From Leptoclinus maculatus (Eukaryota > Chordata > Actinopteri > Perciformes > Stichaeidae), in the NCBI GenBank assembly GCA_032191485.1, contig JAVDOI010000003.1, forward strand, positions 12,954,813-13,018,812: a stretch of 64,000 nt of DNA. The letters are read 5' to 3'. Every line of letters starts with the position of its first letter. Position 1 is the stretch's first letter. Below, one piece after another: positions 21,756 through 35,690 of the stretch. Under the pieces are notes generated by a model. That model saw only the letters and a list, made by a program, of their open reading frames with translations, was not told where the DNA came from and did no database searches. A program made the position numbers and the translations under genes.

Positions 21756-21758
<3 letters not shown>

Positions 21759-21880
21759 CACTGGACATGATCCGGTAGCGGGAAGAGCACTACAAGCCTT
21801 CTTTTTTAAGTGTTGCTGACTGTAGCAAACTATAAGCTAGCCTTCTGCTCTTACTTCTTATGCACTTTCTTTCTCACACA

Positions 21881-21988
<108 letters not shown>

Positions 21989-22146
21989 GTTTAGCCCCAG
22001 TTCTTGTAAACACATCTCGAGGCCAGCGTGTGCCTCATCTGTAACAGCCCCAGACTCTGAGGTGCCTGATCTGTGAAGCTAACGCCAAAGATAATTGTTA
22101 GGAGTGATGGAGCTCAGAACCAGACCTGCAGAGAAAGAGTGGGAGA

Positions 22147-22150
<4 letters not shown>

Positions 22151-22191
<41 letters not shown>

Positions 22192-22210
22192 TGTAGGTGT
22201 GTGTGTGTTA
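22151..22210. repeat. Interrupted (GT)n microsatellite
   Basis: About 60 bp with TATG and AGGT interruptions. Confidence 0.95.
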
Positions 22211-22340
22211 GAAGTAACCCACTAGTAAACAGTGAAGCAAGTGGCCTGGATGACTTACGTCTGGACCACACAGTAAAAGGTATCAGTCAGGCTGATGCTG
22301 CGTAAGAGATGTGGCATTGCCACTGAGACTGGGTGGTGCC

Positions 22341-22342
<2 letters not shown>

Positions 22343-22383
<41 letters not shown>

Positions 22384-22384
22384 G
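22343..22384. repeat. (AGAC)10 tetranucleotide array
   Basis: Ten consecutive AGAC units on the + strand followed by a short GA run. Confidence 0.96.
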
Positions 22385-22489
22385 TGAGAGAGAGAGCTCT
22401 TTCCAAATTTACCAGGTTTCTGTACCATCCAATTCATTGGGATGTTCCAAGTTTTATTGTTTTGTCCAGTTGGAGTTGCATACCAGCTG

Positions 22490-22529
22490 CTGTGTGTGTG
22501 TGTGTGCATGTGTGTGTGTGTGTGTGTGT
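22490..22529. repeat. (TG)n microsatellite with one CATG interruption
   Basis: About 40 bp. Confidence 0.95.
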
Positions 22530-24931
22530 ACGCTCTAAACACCCTTCTAACATCTATTGGCTCTCTTGTGGTGAAAGCAGCAGGTGCTCACCGCAGGCGA
22601 CATCACCGGGTCAGCCACAGATGTGATGCAACGACTCAGCTTGATGACATCATCGCGCTGCATCTCCTTGTTAGACTTGTTCGGGCCTTCCCGCAGCTTG
22701 CGTGTGTGTGTGTGTGTGTGTACTGGGATTTTTTTTTTCCACAGAACAAATAAAAATGATCTTCCAAAAGCTAATTGGTAGATAATTTCAGTTGTTTCCA
22801 ATACGTATCAAATTGTTTCAAGATTTTATCGAGGTCAAGTAATATCTTGAACATATTTTCACCCGTTTTGACGTGAAACTGCTTTGGAAACAATTACCTC
22901 TAGCAGCGGGGATTGTTCTGTCTCTAAATGAAACCAAGCTTTTAAGATTGATTATGAGAATAAATGGCTTGTTAAGACGGATCTATTTTGATGTGCTTTT
23001 TTTGGGGAGAAAACTCTTTAAAAAGTATTTTCCAGAAGAGGCCCTCCATCTGTTCAAACTCCAGCAGACACTTTGTATCTGTACCTTCACTCCTAGAAGA
23101 CGATACAGAGCAGAGACAGATGAATTTGTGTGACTTATCTGGCCAAACAGTCAGATATGCTGCTGTGAAAATAAGAAATACAGTGTTTATCAGCTGGAGT
23201 GAGTTTTTTTGTTTTGGTGCGTGGCAACAGTCATTATCCATCACAGTGGTGTTGTGTTGTGTCACAGCAACCCAGAGGTTGTCAAGTGTCTGTGACTCTG
23301 GCTGCAGTGTTCATCCCTGACAATTATCAACCGTGCTCGTCGCAGATCAACATAAAAATATCTGCGCTGTGGCGCCGTGACATCACAAACGCTCTAGTTG
23401 GGTGGAGAAAAAAAGTCATGAAATTGCAACATACTCTGTCATTAGAAGGGCACAGTGTCATTATATTACATGAGTTATTACAAAGATTAAAAAAAACAAC
23501 AACAACATTCTCTACTTGTTTTGATCTTAAGTTTGTGCTGGTGTTGTCACTCTATCTGTCCATCCGTCTGCTAAAAGCTTTGACTCGCAGTTGGCCAGGG
23601 TGTGATTCAAGCTCACCTCCGTGCTGTTCAGGCTTTAGGAGTCCCTAAGTGAGGGACTTAGTAGGTTTAGACCAAAGCAAACAGGAGACCACCATAGTGG
23701 GAGGGATGAAGGAGATAGAGGGAGATGCGAGAAGCAGGACAGATGGGGCAGGGATCAAGGCCGTGCGTCTCTCTGTCCGTCTGCCTCTCTGCTACTCTCT
23801 TTGACTTGTCTTCTTCTTTTTGGTTCAGGTCTTTTTAGTCATTATGTGGGACCAGATGACAACCAGCCTGCCAGCCTGTGAGTGTCTCTCATTATGATCA
23901 CAGATGTCTTCCCACCACTGCTCTTAAGCTCTTCTTATATTACTTTTTCTATGATATTAACCTATTTCTCAGATATTGTTTTTTATTTTGCACACTACTT
24001 TGGGTAGAAAGGATTTCACCCAGCAGAGCTTAATCGGGCAACCTGCCTTTCCCATGACCCCCCCCCCCCCCCTCCTCACCACCACCACCACCTACACATG
24101 CACATAGAAAGCACCAGAAAATGACAGACAGTGAGACAGAAGTTGTTTTTGTCTTTTCCTTTTTCTCCCTCGCTTCCGCATATGGTCATCCGTTCTGCCT
24201 GTCTATCGGTCTGTCTGTCATTACAGTAAATCAGAGGGCTCTCCGGCTTTATCCGAGCGTCCTTCTGGCTGAGACGGCTGCAGCAGATGTTGGAGCCTGG
24301 GACAAAATGGATTTCCCCCCGCTGAGAGCAGCTTTTCTTGCCCTCCTTAATGGAGGCTCCTTGAAATGCTAATGCCCCGCCATTAGTATAGCGGTGGTCT
24401 AGCATAGTGATGGTGGGAAAAAAAGGAAAGACCACGATCCCGACTGAAGAACCTTTGTCGCTGAACAACCCCCGGGAAAACATACCTTACTGATCCGGAC
24501 AGACAAGCGGTCCAGTGGAGGTTTGAGAAAGAGAAAGCAAGAGAGGGAGATGTTTGTCCCACCGCACACAGAGTTAGGGTGTGTGATGGCATCTCATCCA
24601 CTGGCCTCCTCCCCTTTTCCTCCTCTGTCTTTCAACCCCCTCCATCCCTTCCTCAAAGTTCAGCTCAAAAGAGGGATAATGATAATCAAGCATATGAATG
24701 GAACAAAAAAAAAAGAAAGAAGAACCAATTTCTACTTTGCACCAAGCACTGGCATTTAAAGGATCAGGCGGCGATTCCAAAATTACGAGGCTTAACTCGT
24801 TGAAACCATTTGATGATCAGCCGCTGCTTGCTGTTATCGGAGGAATCAAACGGGCGAAAAGCAAAGCTGCTTTGCTGAACAGCATGTACCACATGTTTTC
24901 ACTCCTGGAGGCGGTGCTGCAGGTACAGAGG

Positions 24932-24993
24932 AAGGAGGAGGAGGAGGAGGAGGAGGAGGAGGAGGAGGAGGAGGAGGAGGAGGAGGAGGAGGA
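24932..24993. repeat. (GGA)20 trinucleotide array
   Basis: About 62 bp of GGA on the + strand. It yields poly-Glu or poly-Pro frames that are not credible genes. Confidence 0.96.
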
Positions 24994-25329
24994 CAGCAGT
25001 TGTAGGAGTTTATGTTTGTCTGTTTTGTGCAAAGAGGCAGCTTACGAGCAGATGAAAGCGTTTGCAGGTACAAATGTGGCAAATATCAAAGAAGCAGCTT
25101 CGATGGCTAACTTCACATTTTCATGCAAATCTGTGGCTGTAACACTGACTTCTGTGTGTAAGGCTAGAAGAGGCTTTTTGCTCTTTTGCTATTTCTTGTC
25201 TAACCCCCCCCTCTCTCTCTCACACACACATGCTCACAGATTTATCGCTCTGGACACTCTTGTCCCTGTCAGCAGCTGGCAGGCTGAGTCTTTTTGAGCT
25301 TGTGTGTGTGTATGAATGCTTGTGCACGG

Positions 25330-25330
<1 letters not shown>

Positions 25331-25376
<46 letters not shown>
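25331..25376. repeat. (TG)23 microsatellite
   Basis: Perfect 46-bp array. Confidence 0.97.
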
Positions 25377-25379
<3 letters not shown>

Positions 25380-26053
25380 AGCCCCAGTAAAGCCTGCTGC
25401 TCTGCTCTGCTGTGCTGGCCAGGCCATGTGGCCACTTTAAAGCTCCTTTCTGAGAGTCCTGTGAAGTTGTTAAGGAGCTCCTCTACACTGGCAGTTGGCT
25501 CTGGGAATCCCTCTGCCAGCTGTAGCCTGCACACACCCCTCCCTGCTTCACTTCCCTCTCTCTGTCTCTCATGTCCTCCCTCTCATGCTTACACTTGCTC
25601 CGTTTCTCTGTGTTCGCTCCCATTTCTGTCCTTTCTTTTCCGCCTGTATTCGTTTGTCGCCTGCTCTCCGTCTCTCTGTCTGTTTCTCCCTCTCCCCCGT
25701 TTCTCTCTCTCTCTCTCTCTGTCTGTTCCTGGTTCTGACCGCGGTATCTGCATAATCTATGTAGTGAAACATCATTGCGGACCTTCTGTCTCTTCTGGCA
25801 GCGGTCCGGCTGCACATGTTTTCTCCTGTATACCTGCTCAGATCACTGGAAATGCACTTTGGCAACCAACACGGAGCCACGTGTGGCAATGATGGCTATT
25901 TAGAAAAAAAGTCTGATGAAGATTTGCAGAAAACAGATGAGCTGCAGGGAATAAATTGCAGCACTAATTCTGCAAATAAAATAGCTTAGTAGATGTTTTC
26001 TGTATATATTAATTCTAGTTTCACTCTCTCACACTTTCAGATTTTTTGGACTG

Positions 26054-26248
<195 letters not shown>

Positions 26249-27485
26249 GGCACTGGAAGGTCGCATCCCTCTTTGAATTTGGCTGACCTTTCATCGAGAG
26301 CAGAGAGCAGGTGCACCTGTGTCCTGTTCCCTGGCTCATACTCCCAAGGTCTGCAGTGCACATCTGCTTGAGTGCACTTGCTTGTACACACAAGGAGGAC
26401 ATTTGCTTGTATTGTCATCAACTCCATTTGCGGCAGAAGTCCCATGGCTGCAGGGTTATGGATGAATTGTTGAAGAAGGACAACGTCTCCAATATCTATT
26501 CGCTGATATGCTGACATTCACTGAGGGTACTTGGAAAGTATTTTTTTTCACTGAGGTACTTTTCATTCTGTACCGATCATGCAGCAGCTCTTATTCAAAT
26601 GGATTCATCACTCAGGCTGACATGACCGAAGCTTGTATGCTTTTATGTGGCTTTCATGTCCAAGGTTTATGTTCTCAAAGATGTCATGCAGAAGCGAATC
26701 ACCGCTTAATCACATTCATTTATTGCTCAGCTGACTCAATGACAGGACCCTGAAAGAATATTCATCTTAAAGTGTGTTTTTGAATACAACTGACAGAAAC
26801 GTATCAATTAAAGGGATAACCAATAGTTGATCTTTTTATTTTCGAGGGCAGTCTTGCAATACAAATAATATATGTTGTGAAATAAAGTTATAAAATGACT
26901 TCATTTTGACTTGTTTCCTGAACATTTTTAGAAAAGATGAGAGAAAAGTTGACAACCACGTTCCCTTGTTTTACTTCAGGACTCTAGACTCGATTGAGCA
27001 ACTTTTTCAGATTAAACATGTTCCACTCTTTGTAAACTAGACAGGACTTCTCTAATTATCGCCTGACAGACAAGGTTTGGAGCTCCTGCCGACTGTCCTC
27101 CATCCTCCTGCCCGTTCCTCTTCCTCTTGCTACTCCTCTCCTCATCCTCTCCTCCTCCCATCCTCTTCTTTCTCCAGAGACGGCCGTGCAAGCTGGCGTC
27201 CTTTCACTCCACAGATGTCTCTGTTCCTATAGGGCTCTCGCTGCGAGGAGATGTGTTGGCAATCCTGTGAAACACACCTAGCACACGCGCCCGGGCACAC
27301 ACACACATTCACAGACGCTCGCAGAAACACCCAAACACACGGTGTGATACTGCTGTTGTCGCTGCTGGAGTCGATGTCTGTGAAGACTCTCTCATCTTCG
27401 CTCCCTAACTCTCTTGTTCCTTCCTTTTCCTGTGTGTCTCCGTTCAAAAGACAGACTGGGAAAAGTGAAGAGAAGAAGCAGAATG

Positions 27486-27536
27486 TGTGTGTGTAAGTGT
27501 GTGTGTGTGTGTGTGTGTGCGTGTGTGTGTGTGTGT
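27486..27536. repeat. Interrupted (TG)n microsatellite
   Basis: About 51 bp with AAGT and GCGT interruptions. Confidence 0.94.
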
Positions 27537-28027
27537 ACGCACAACACATCCTGTGTGACAACCTGGTGTAGCCTGCATCCGCCAGAGCTCTCAAGTTGGG
27601 TGTGAGGAGGTTGTCATCATATACCTGAGGCTGGCAGGATTAACACCTGTTATGAGCGTGAGTGTGTCATGTATGTTTGTCAGCAAGCATCTCACTGTAT
27701 TTATTGAGGATTTTACCTTTTTAGGTGTGATTTGAGATGCAAAGAAACTTGCAAGAATTCATCAAGTGAGGCTGAGTTCCTGGATTAAACCACGAGAAGA
27801 AGTTCTCAGTAGTGACGGGAGACACTGGATACGGCTAATACTGATGATGCCTTGTGAAGTGAACTTTGGCGCGTGAAGTTTTGTTTGCATATTTCATCCG
27901 TTTTTCCTCAAATGTGCTGCGTGTGTCCGTGACGCCTGTTTAGGCTAGCATGTTGGTGTGTTTTTCTGTTTTCAGCAGTCGTGCTCTGATATGTTCTCTT
28001 GTTGGCTGTACTGTTGTGTGTCACTCT

Positions 28028-28030
<3 letters not shown>

Positions 28031-28065
<35 letters not shown>
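28031..28065. repeat. (TG)17 microsatellite
   Basis: Perfect array about 105 bp upstream of a (CA)n array, giving an inverted TG/CA pair. Confidence 0.95.
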
Positions 28066-28067
<2 letters not shown>

Positions 28068-28167
28068 ACAGCATGGCAGTCCATCTGTCTCCAGGAGAGC
28101 AGCTTCCTGTTCTCTCCCTCTCATCTCTGCCACTGCAGGAACACACAACCTGGTCTGACATCCGCTT

Positions 28168-28170
<3 letters not shown>

Positions 28171-28231
<61 letters not shown>

Positions 28232-28250
28232 GCGCGCACACACACACACG
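28171..28250. repeat. (CA)n microsatellite with CGCGCG core
   Basis: Pure CA to about 28229, then CGCGCGCA and more CA. The alternating purine-pyrimidine tract including CG steps is a good Z-DNA former. Confidence 0.96.
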
Positions 28251-31200
28251 TGCACGCACCAACACACATGTATATATACCTTCTGTCTGTCTATCTGTCT
28301 GTATGTTTGCCGACACACATTTGTCTGTCTGTCTTTCCGCACACATCCCCATAAAGCTCATCAAAGCCAGTCATCTGCCTTCCTTCTGTCTCTCTGTCTG
28401 CCTGTGGGTCTGCCCATCTATTTGTCTATCATCCAAACGGTCACAAATTATGGGGTACTGGGGGGGGGGGTTCACACGTGCCATTTGGCGTCCCCAGCTG
28501 AAGCTCAATAGAGTGCTAAATGGCAGGGACACAAAATGGCTGCAACAAAGTAGCTGCAGCAAAATGGCGACAGATGGGAGGTGAGGAATTGAGTCAAAGG
28601 TTTCGGGATCTCTCGGGCATTGTCTAGGTTGTGATTATTATAAAGTCTGTGTGAAGTTCAAGGAGGATGCATCAGCCGTGTTGACTCTCTATTCGAGACG
28701 AGCTGATCGATCGCCTTCACTGCTGGCCGGGGTGGTTTACAATGATTGTTCCATAGATCCTTGTTTGCTGGATGGAGAACAGCGGTGCCGGGAATGTGTG
28801 CGATTGTAGCATGTGTATGTGGGTGTGCGTGTGTGTCCGAGGGGGACATTGATTGGAGCTATTTCTGCTTTGCCACATGACAGATGCAGCCTGTTCACAG
28901 CAGAAACGTCAATGCCCACACCTGCTTGGGTGGTGGATGTGAGGCATCACTGACGATTGCCTCTGTGGAGCCAGACTGAGAGACTGACAAAGTAGGAGGA
29001 AGGACTTTGTTAGGATGCAGAAATCAAGCAGAATGTGAATTATCACTGTGGCACAACATCAGCACTTTATTAAACACGAGTATGTGTGTCTTAAAAGCAA
29101 GAATTGTAAAATGTCAAATCTGTCGTGGGCGTGCCTGTCGTCAACAGTTGTTCTTTGTTGCTATGAGTGCAGTTTAGAGGTGAAAACAGCCAATGTTTAA
29201 ACAAATATGAATATGTATGACTCTCCTTTACAGTTGGGGGAAATGATCATACACCGCATGCTGCGCCTGCAGATCCATCCAGTACTATCAGCTTCCAGAT
29301 CTACTCCATCGTAGGGCAATCTGTTGACTGTTGATTCAAAAGAAAGAGAACCCTATATAATTGTATCCATGTATATATGTGTTAACCACACAGTTTGCAG
29401 ATTACAAATACAGAGAGAGATAGAGAGACAGAGAAAATCGTGATGAGGACTTTTCTGGCAGATAGAACTGTTTTAAATGAGGCGAAAAAAAAAGAGAGCC
29501 AGCCCTAAGCGTTGGGGCGTGTTTGACGCAGGTAGGATTATAGGCCCTAATAAGTTATAAATGATAGTAATGGCCATCTGTTCGCCTATAGGGAGCTCCT
29601 AGCCAGCTCTGATTTGGCACGCCGAGCTGCGGCACGACAGACACTCCTTTGAGCATTGGGCATTTAGAACGCAGCCACCTCGTGCCTGGGCATTTGCTAA
29701 ATTCAGACGTGACACTCTGACAACAGATGCTCAAAGCTAGACTTCAAGACGAGGATAAGCTGATATTTTTTCCCTCCTCACCAGGAGCATTTTGAACACT
29801 GTAGTTATGGAACTTGTCAAATGTGCCTCCTCCATGGACAATTAATACCAACCAATTAGGACTGATGGTTGCAGCATAGGGACAGAAAATCGACACCCTG
29901 CAGGAAATACACGGGTCTTCATGTAAAATATGGTTTTAAACGGTACAAAAACACCTGAATGTCTTACTGCCTGGGCAGTAATGGAGTGACTGCTTTGTCC
30001 ATGGTAACTGTAGCGTCCATCTGTGTGTGTTTGTGCGTCAGGGCTCTGGTCTTAGCCCTGTGGCAGGTGTCTCATCCCAGTGCAGTGTTTGCAGTCTGGC
30101 CCCTCTAAGCGCTGTAGCCTGTCTGTGGCAGATTACACACACACAGGAGCAGATGGGTGCAGACCTCAGCACCCACAAATACACAAAGCATGGCCAGGCC
30201 AGCTGAATGTACTGGATCTATACTGGTCTATATTGTCTATATATTACTGTATATGTGAAATTATGCGTACACAACACATGTCTCTTCTTCCATCTATGTA
30301 TACATATACAGTATTTACATTATGTGTATCAGAGTCTGTGTGTGTGTGTGTTTCTTGCTTCAGCGTAGCTAAAGACATTAGCGGGTAAACGTTCTAATCC
30401 TGCTGCCCAGAGATGAGGAGAAGAGTCTGTGTGCTTCTTCTTCTATATCCCACACACGTCTAGTCCCAAATCAAGGCTAGCTTAGCTGGTATGTCTGGCT
30501 AAGATATTTCTCTCGTCCTCCTCATGTTCGCTCATATCAAAGCAGGAATTACTAGCATGGCAGGCTAAGATGCTACACTAATGCACCACATGGCTCCTCT
30601 CTTATCAGAAGACCTTGTGTGGCTATGATAAAATGCTACGCCATGCTGAATGTTAAAGTGCCCAAGGGTGGAATTGCACCAAAGCTTGCTGACACAAGAA
30701 AATGGGTGAAACTGCTGTTGTAAATCTAGGCAGGCATCTTAAGGGTGATATATTCTTAAAGCTACACTAGGCATGTGAAAATAGGCTATTCCAGTCAGAA
30801 CAGGGTAATTTACAAAGAGCACTCATATCCCCCTTCCCCGGAGCACCGGATCTACCTACATATTTTGGTATTGCTATTATGGACAAAACTGAAGAGAAGA
30901 AAGCTGGGCTCAAAAAAGCTAGTCTGAAAGGTTGTTTAGGATATTTTAAAAAGACACCTGAAACAATGGAGAAAAAAGATCCAATTTGGATACTTTCATC
31001 TGGCAGTTTGGACTCCTGACCAGCAGGTAATGTGGATGGGAGGTCATGCAACCAGTTGTTTAATTGACGTTGAATGTAACCCCAAAAAATTATTTTAATT
31101 GAATATAAATTAATTGAGTGATTATTATTTTTAAAAATGTGAATGCTGACAGAATGCATACTGAAATAACCAGTAATGCATAAGCGTATATCTATTGTGG

Positions 31201-33222
31201 TGTGAGCCAATTACCAAGTGAAATGCTATTTTGTCCTTGATTTTGAAATATATGCAACCCCATTACATTGTAATTGTAATTGTTAGCATACTACACCCAC
31301 ATGTGCTTCCTATGCTAACATAACGTAGCCACAAAGGCCTGGGAATGGGAATGATGAATGATGACAACTACAGCTACAGTTCTATTGTGCCAGTAGGATG
31401 GAGACAAAAATAGAAGTGCAGAAACTAGAATGCGTTTGGCCGTTGTGCAAACGCAACTCTTATAGGGCATTGCTTAGCACCATGACAATTTGCTGTTTTA
31501 CGTAGGATTATGAGCCAGAGTATTTCTTGGTCGGGGCCAGTTACTTCCTGTAGTCTCAGCCTGGCAAATGCTCCCAGTTAGAAGACACTGTCATGTCACA
31601 GAAAAGGGATTTCCCCGGTTGTCACAAAGTTGTCACTATTGTCTGAAATATCACAATATTCTATGACATTAAGATTTCCCTTAATTTAAACCAGCGGCCC
31701 TGGCACAAACCATGAAAAACAGTCTAAGACTAACAGTACACTTTTGGCCATACGTTTACAGTATATGACATGCACTACACAGTCAGTAATGGGATTTATT
31801 ATGGGATTTGTTATGCTGGTTTAGCACAGTGGTGGTATTTGGGTATTTCCAACAGACTCAATTCAAGCTCTTGGGAAGTATTCATTTGATTTGCACATAA
31901 CATCCCAAACTAAAGCAAATTGTAGCCTACATGATACAAGAACATTATATTTGGATACAACTGCTTCAAACAAAGCAGGTGTGAGGCCTTGCTTTGTCTC
32001 TTTTTTGGCCCTATACTCTGTGACAGTTGACTCATCTTGCTCAGACATACAGCTGTGTTTTTTACACTGATTTGTTGCATTTATTCTTCCTTCATGGTCA
32101 TTTTCTAGATACTGCAGTTTCCCAGTGATGACAAGGTGATGTCAGAAGAAACTTGTTTTGCGCAGACTAAAGTGACAACAACATGCACACATACACACGC
32201 ATACATATTCACACACCCATGCGTATATACAGATGCTCCTCTGTGTGTTCCTGACAGCTGCTGTTACATCCTTCATGTGACCATGGGCTGGTGGTCACAC
32301 ATGAAAAGGAGAATGTGTCACCAACAGGGCTGATATATGGGACCTTATAGGCGACACTGTGTGTGTGGATGCAAAGAGAGGGAGCAAGCTTTGTCCCGTC
32401 CCCAGCTGTGTGTGTCCTCAGGGGCCTGATGTCCGAACAGGAAGAGGTGTCAGATGTCCCAGGGACCCATCTCTGGGACACAACAACTGGAGAACTGTCT
32501 GTCTGTCTATCTGTCTGCTGGTGCTACGCATAAACGCAAATTGTCATTTATACGTCACAGCAGCAGTTTGTCTTCATTCCCCCAGCGCCCTGCATGGATG
32601 TTAAGTCGACTGCAGCCTCCTTCCTGCAGCGTGTGTGCGTACCTCCTGTTTGCATCTGTTGGCACATACACACACATAGACAAATCCAAGCTCTGATAAT
32701 GAGTAATTAGCCGACAAAACAGGTAGTGCCTCGGCTAATGGTTGCTATTGAATCGAAGAGGTACTAGAGGAGGAAAACTTCCTCTTTCATAATCCAATGG
32801 AATCTCAGTTTGACTTTAAAGTTGAAATGAAATGAAAAATCCCCCATTAACCCTTTTAGATCTCATTCCCGGTCATTTTGTGCACCTATTTACAAGCACC
32901 TATGCACAATATATGCAAACAAATAACTTTTTTAAAAGTCTTCGTATTTCTATACCAAAATCCAATCATCTTTTCTTCCTGTAAAACAAAATATGAAGTG
33001 TGCTAACGTTAGGTTAGTACCAACCAATTTCAACTAATCATGACATCCATCCATCATTCAATCTGCCACTTTTCAGCAACAAGGGAGGCGTGTGTGGAGT
33101 CACAGTCCTCTGTAACTTCGTACCACGCTACATTCTAAGCCCACCGACTTTCTTTTGGTCCAATCAAATGCTAAGGATTTCATTTAAATCCCTCTTGTAA
33201 CTCTACATTGCTCAAATAGAGG

Positions 33223-33427
33223 GCTGCAGGAATGAGTCCTAAAAGACTTTAGTTGCCATTTTTGCACTTCCGGTATAGTCTCAAAGTCAATGGGGTTTTG
33301 GTTAGATGCCTGAAATAAGGTCTGTGGCTAACACAAGCTTAAGATATTTTAACGTTTTGTTCTGTGATATAACCAGTGTGACGCTAACTTCCGGGGTTGG
33401 TCTACAAAAACACTTCATCCCTGCAGC
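33223..33427. mobile_element. MITE-like element with GCTGCAGG terminal inverted repeats
   Basis: The left end reads GCTGCAGGAATGAGT (33223-33237). The right end read in reverse complement is GCTGCAGGGATGAAGT. The outer ATAG is shared too, so the true ends may lie a few bases further out. The interior (TTGCACTTCCGGTATAGTCT, CAATGGGGTTTTGGTTAGAT) resembles an interspersed repeat that I associate with teleost genomes. No coding capacity. Confidence 0.6.
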
Positions 33428-34299
33428 ACGCTATAGTCGGTCTTACTGGATAATACGTCTTCGTAACCCAAAGGCGCTGTAACTTTCATTTCACTGGGAC
33501 TTTAAGAACCATAAGGTGATTGGTTGATTGATGCCTAACATCCACCACAGCCACAGTTTCCTGTCATGACGTCAGATTCATATTGTTTGATACTACAGTT
33601 CATGGCTGTCATGTCAAATTACCGTCACTTATCACCATTTAGGATTGAGATTGGACATGGCCTTGGTTTATATGTGTGTGTGAGCATGCGTGTGTGTGTG
33701 TATTTGTGTTGTCTGTCCTTACATTGTTTCACCTCTCTTATCTTTGCTCTGTTTGGTGTGAGAAAGTGCTTGTGTGTATCCTTGTATTTGTGTATGTTGA
33801 GACAAATTAGTTTTCAGCTTGACTGCTTGTGTGTGTAAATGAGTTTGAAAGGCTTTGTAATCACCCACGATGGGGACTAAGTGTGCCCCGTTTGTGTGCA
33901 AATGTGTGTGTGTTTGTGAAGGCAGCTGGACCTGAGCCAAACCCTTGCCAGGTCCTTTTTGGTACATCCTCTCAAGAATGAAGCACACACTTGAGAGAGA
34001 GAGCGGGAAAGAGAGAGTGCATGTGTGTAAGTGAGAGAGAAAATTGAGTCTTATAACATAATTAACAAGAAGAAAATGTCAATCTCCGCTTTCCTTCTCC
34101 GCTAACAACAATTAACAAAAAAGACCAACTTTGATGTCACAGAGCAGCATCGTGTCATCCGGTCCCTAAAGACAACCACGGAAAGTAAGCTGTGTTAAAT
34201 GTTGATAGCGGGCGTGGAGTTGGGTTATGGGAAATTCCTGAAGCAGGCCCAATTCAACCAAACATCTGGGTTAGCAAATGCCCCCTACATAACCCCAAT

Positions 34300-34412
<113 letters not shown>

Positions 34413-35574
34413 CTCAAACACCCAGGTAGCTTGCTGTCTACATACAGATGGAGCCATCCAAAAATAGTACAAAGGACAGTGCTGTGTTGTGATGGTGAGC
34501 TGTACGAGGTCAGTATAGTCTCTCTCTGATGAAAGAGGAATCACCCTTGATACACACTTAGTTATTCCGCTTTAACTTTCATTAAAGATGTAGCACAATG
34601 AAATTCATCCGCCTGTCCTCCTTTGGAGAAGTAGGGACTTCTTGCAATGCTAGTTGGTGAACTGTTGTAGCTGGTGAGCTAACGGCTAACACTAGAAAGC
34701 CAGGTACATGCTAGCGCTTGTCAGTCACATCCTCTTTCTATTTTCTCTGCATTGGGGCATTTACTCTTTCCCCTCAGCCTTTTGTTCTCAGTATTGTACA
34801 TCATACCATTCAATAAAGTGTTACTGAAGAAGAAGAAGGTAGCAAGCTTGCTAACCGGTTGCTAACATGACAGGAAGTTCACACGGTTTATTCAAATCAC
34901 AACTCGTCACACCTTTGTGTTGTTCAAAAAGGTGCCTTTTCGTCAGATTATTTTTTGTGAGCTTCATACATTTTTCAAATTTAGTACTAAAATGTGGTTT
35001 TACTGTACAGACCTTGTCATCCATCTTTGCATCCAGCTTTCCACACATCCACTTTAAATGTTCCCACGCTCATGGTTGAATTATTTTCCATTTCACTCAT
35101 TCCTCCTCTCTCAACTGCGCTCTCACCATATCCAGTGTTATTCCATGCTTCTCTCTCCTCTGATATATTTAAATCATCCCCCTGGGGAGAACAGAAGCCC
35201 GCCTCAATCTGGAACCAATTGTTTTGTTCGGTTCATGAATCCAGAAGCAAACCCCGACAAAAGAACTCTTGTAAGGACCACTACGTTATTTGTTTTTGCT
35301 CGAGTTACAGATTGTGCTGCTATCAAAGTATTTATTGTGCTGCTGTGCTGCGTGCCGGGGATGCAGAGAGGGCCTCAAGCATCGCAACACATCAAAGCTG
35401 TCACAAATATGGAGCGGGGGCCAAATGGCAAGAAATGCTGTGGGCACAAATGAAATAAGCCCGAACTGTTACTGATAAGAAGTCACTTTTAACGTCTCTC
35501 TCAGCATTGTAGTGATTGTGCTCTACCAGTTTGGGGGCGAGTGGTTTAATATTCTCACACTTCTATCACTTTGC

Positions 35575-35690
35575 TGACATCTCAGAGCGACTGACTTTAA
35601 TTCCATTCGCATTGTCAAAGGGCGAACTAATTGGAATGAAGCTTGGCATTGCAGAACAATGATAAGCAACTGATTAATAAGTTGAACTTT
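35575..35690. promoter_or_regulatory. Candidate conserved non-coding element
   Basis: A repeat-free segment with TTAATTCCATTCG and, 27 bp later, CTAATTGGAATGAAG (an inverted TAATTCCA pair). It also has CATTGTCAAAGG (SOX/TCF type) and ACAATGATAA. Regulatory function is inferred from motif content alone. Confidence 0.35.

Noticed and set aside
24698..25297. 199-aa frame with a poly-Glu run
   Set aside because: Driven by the (GGA)20 array. The flanking residues resemble no protein I know and no splice structure supports it.
28270..28430. CTGT/TCTG-rich stretch considered as a CRISPR-like or tandem array
   Set aside because: Irregular simple-sequence drift, with no repeat-spacer structure.
34790..34850. 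AATAAA followed by (GAA)n, resembling a LINE or retrocopy 3' end
   Set aside because: Too short and without recognisable upstream element sequence to call.
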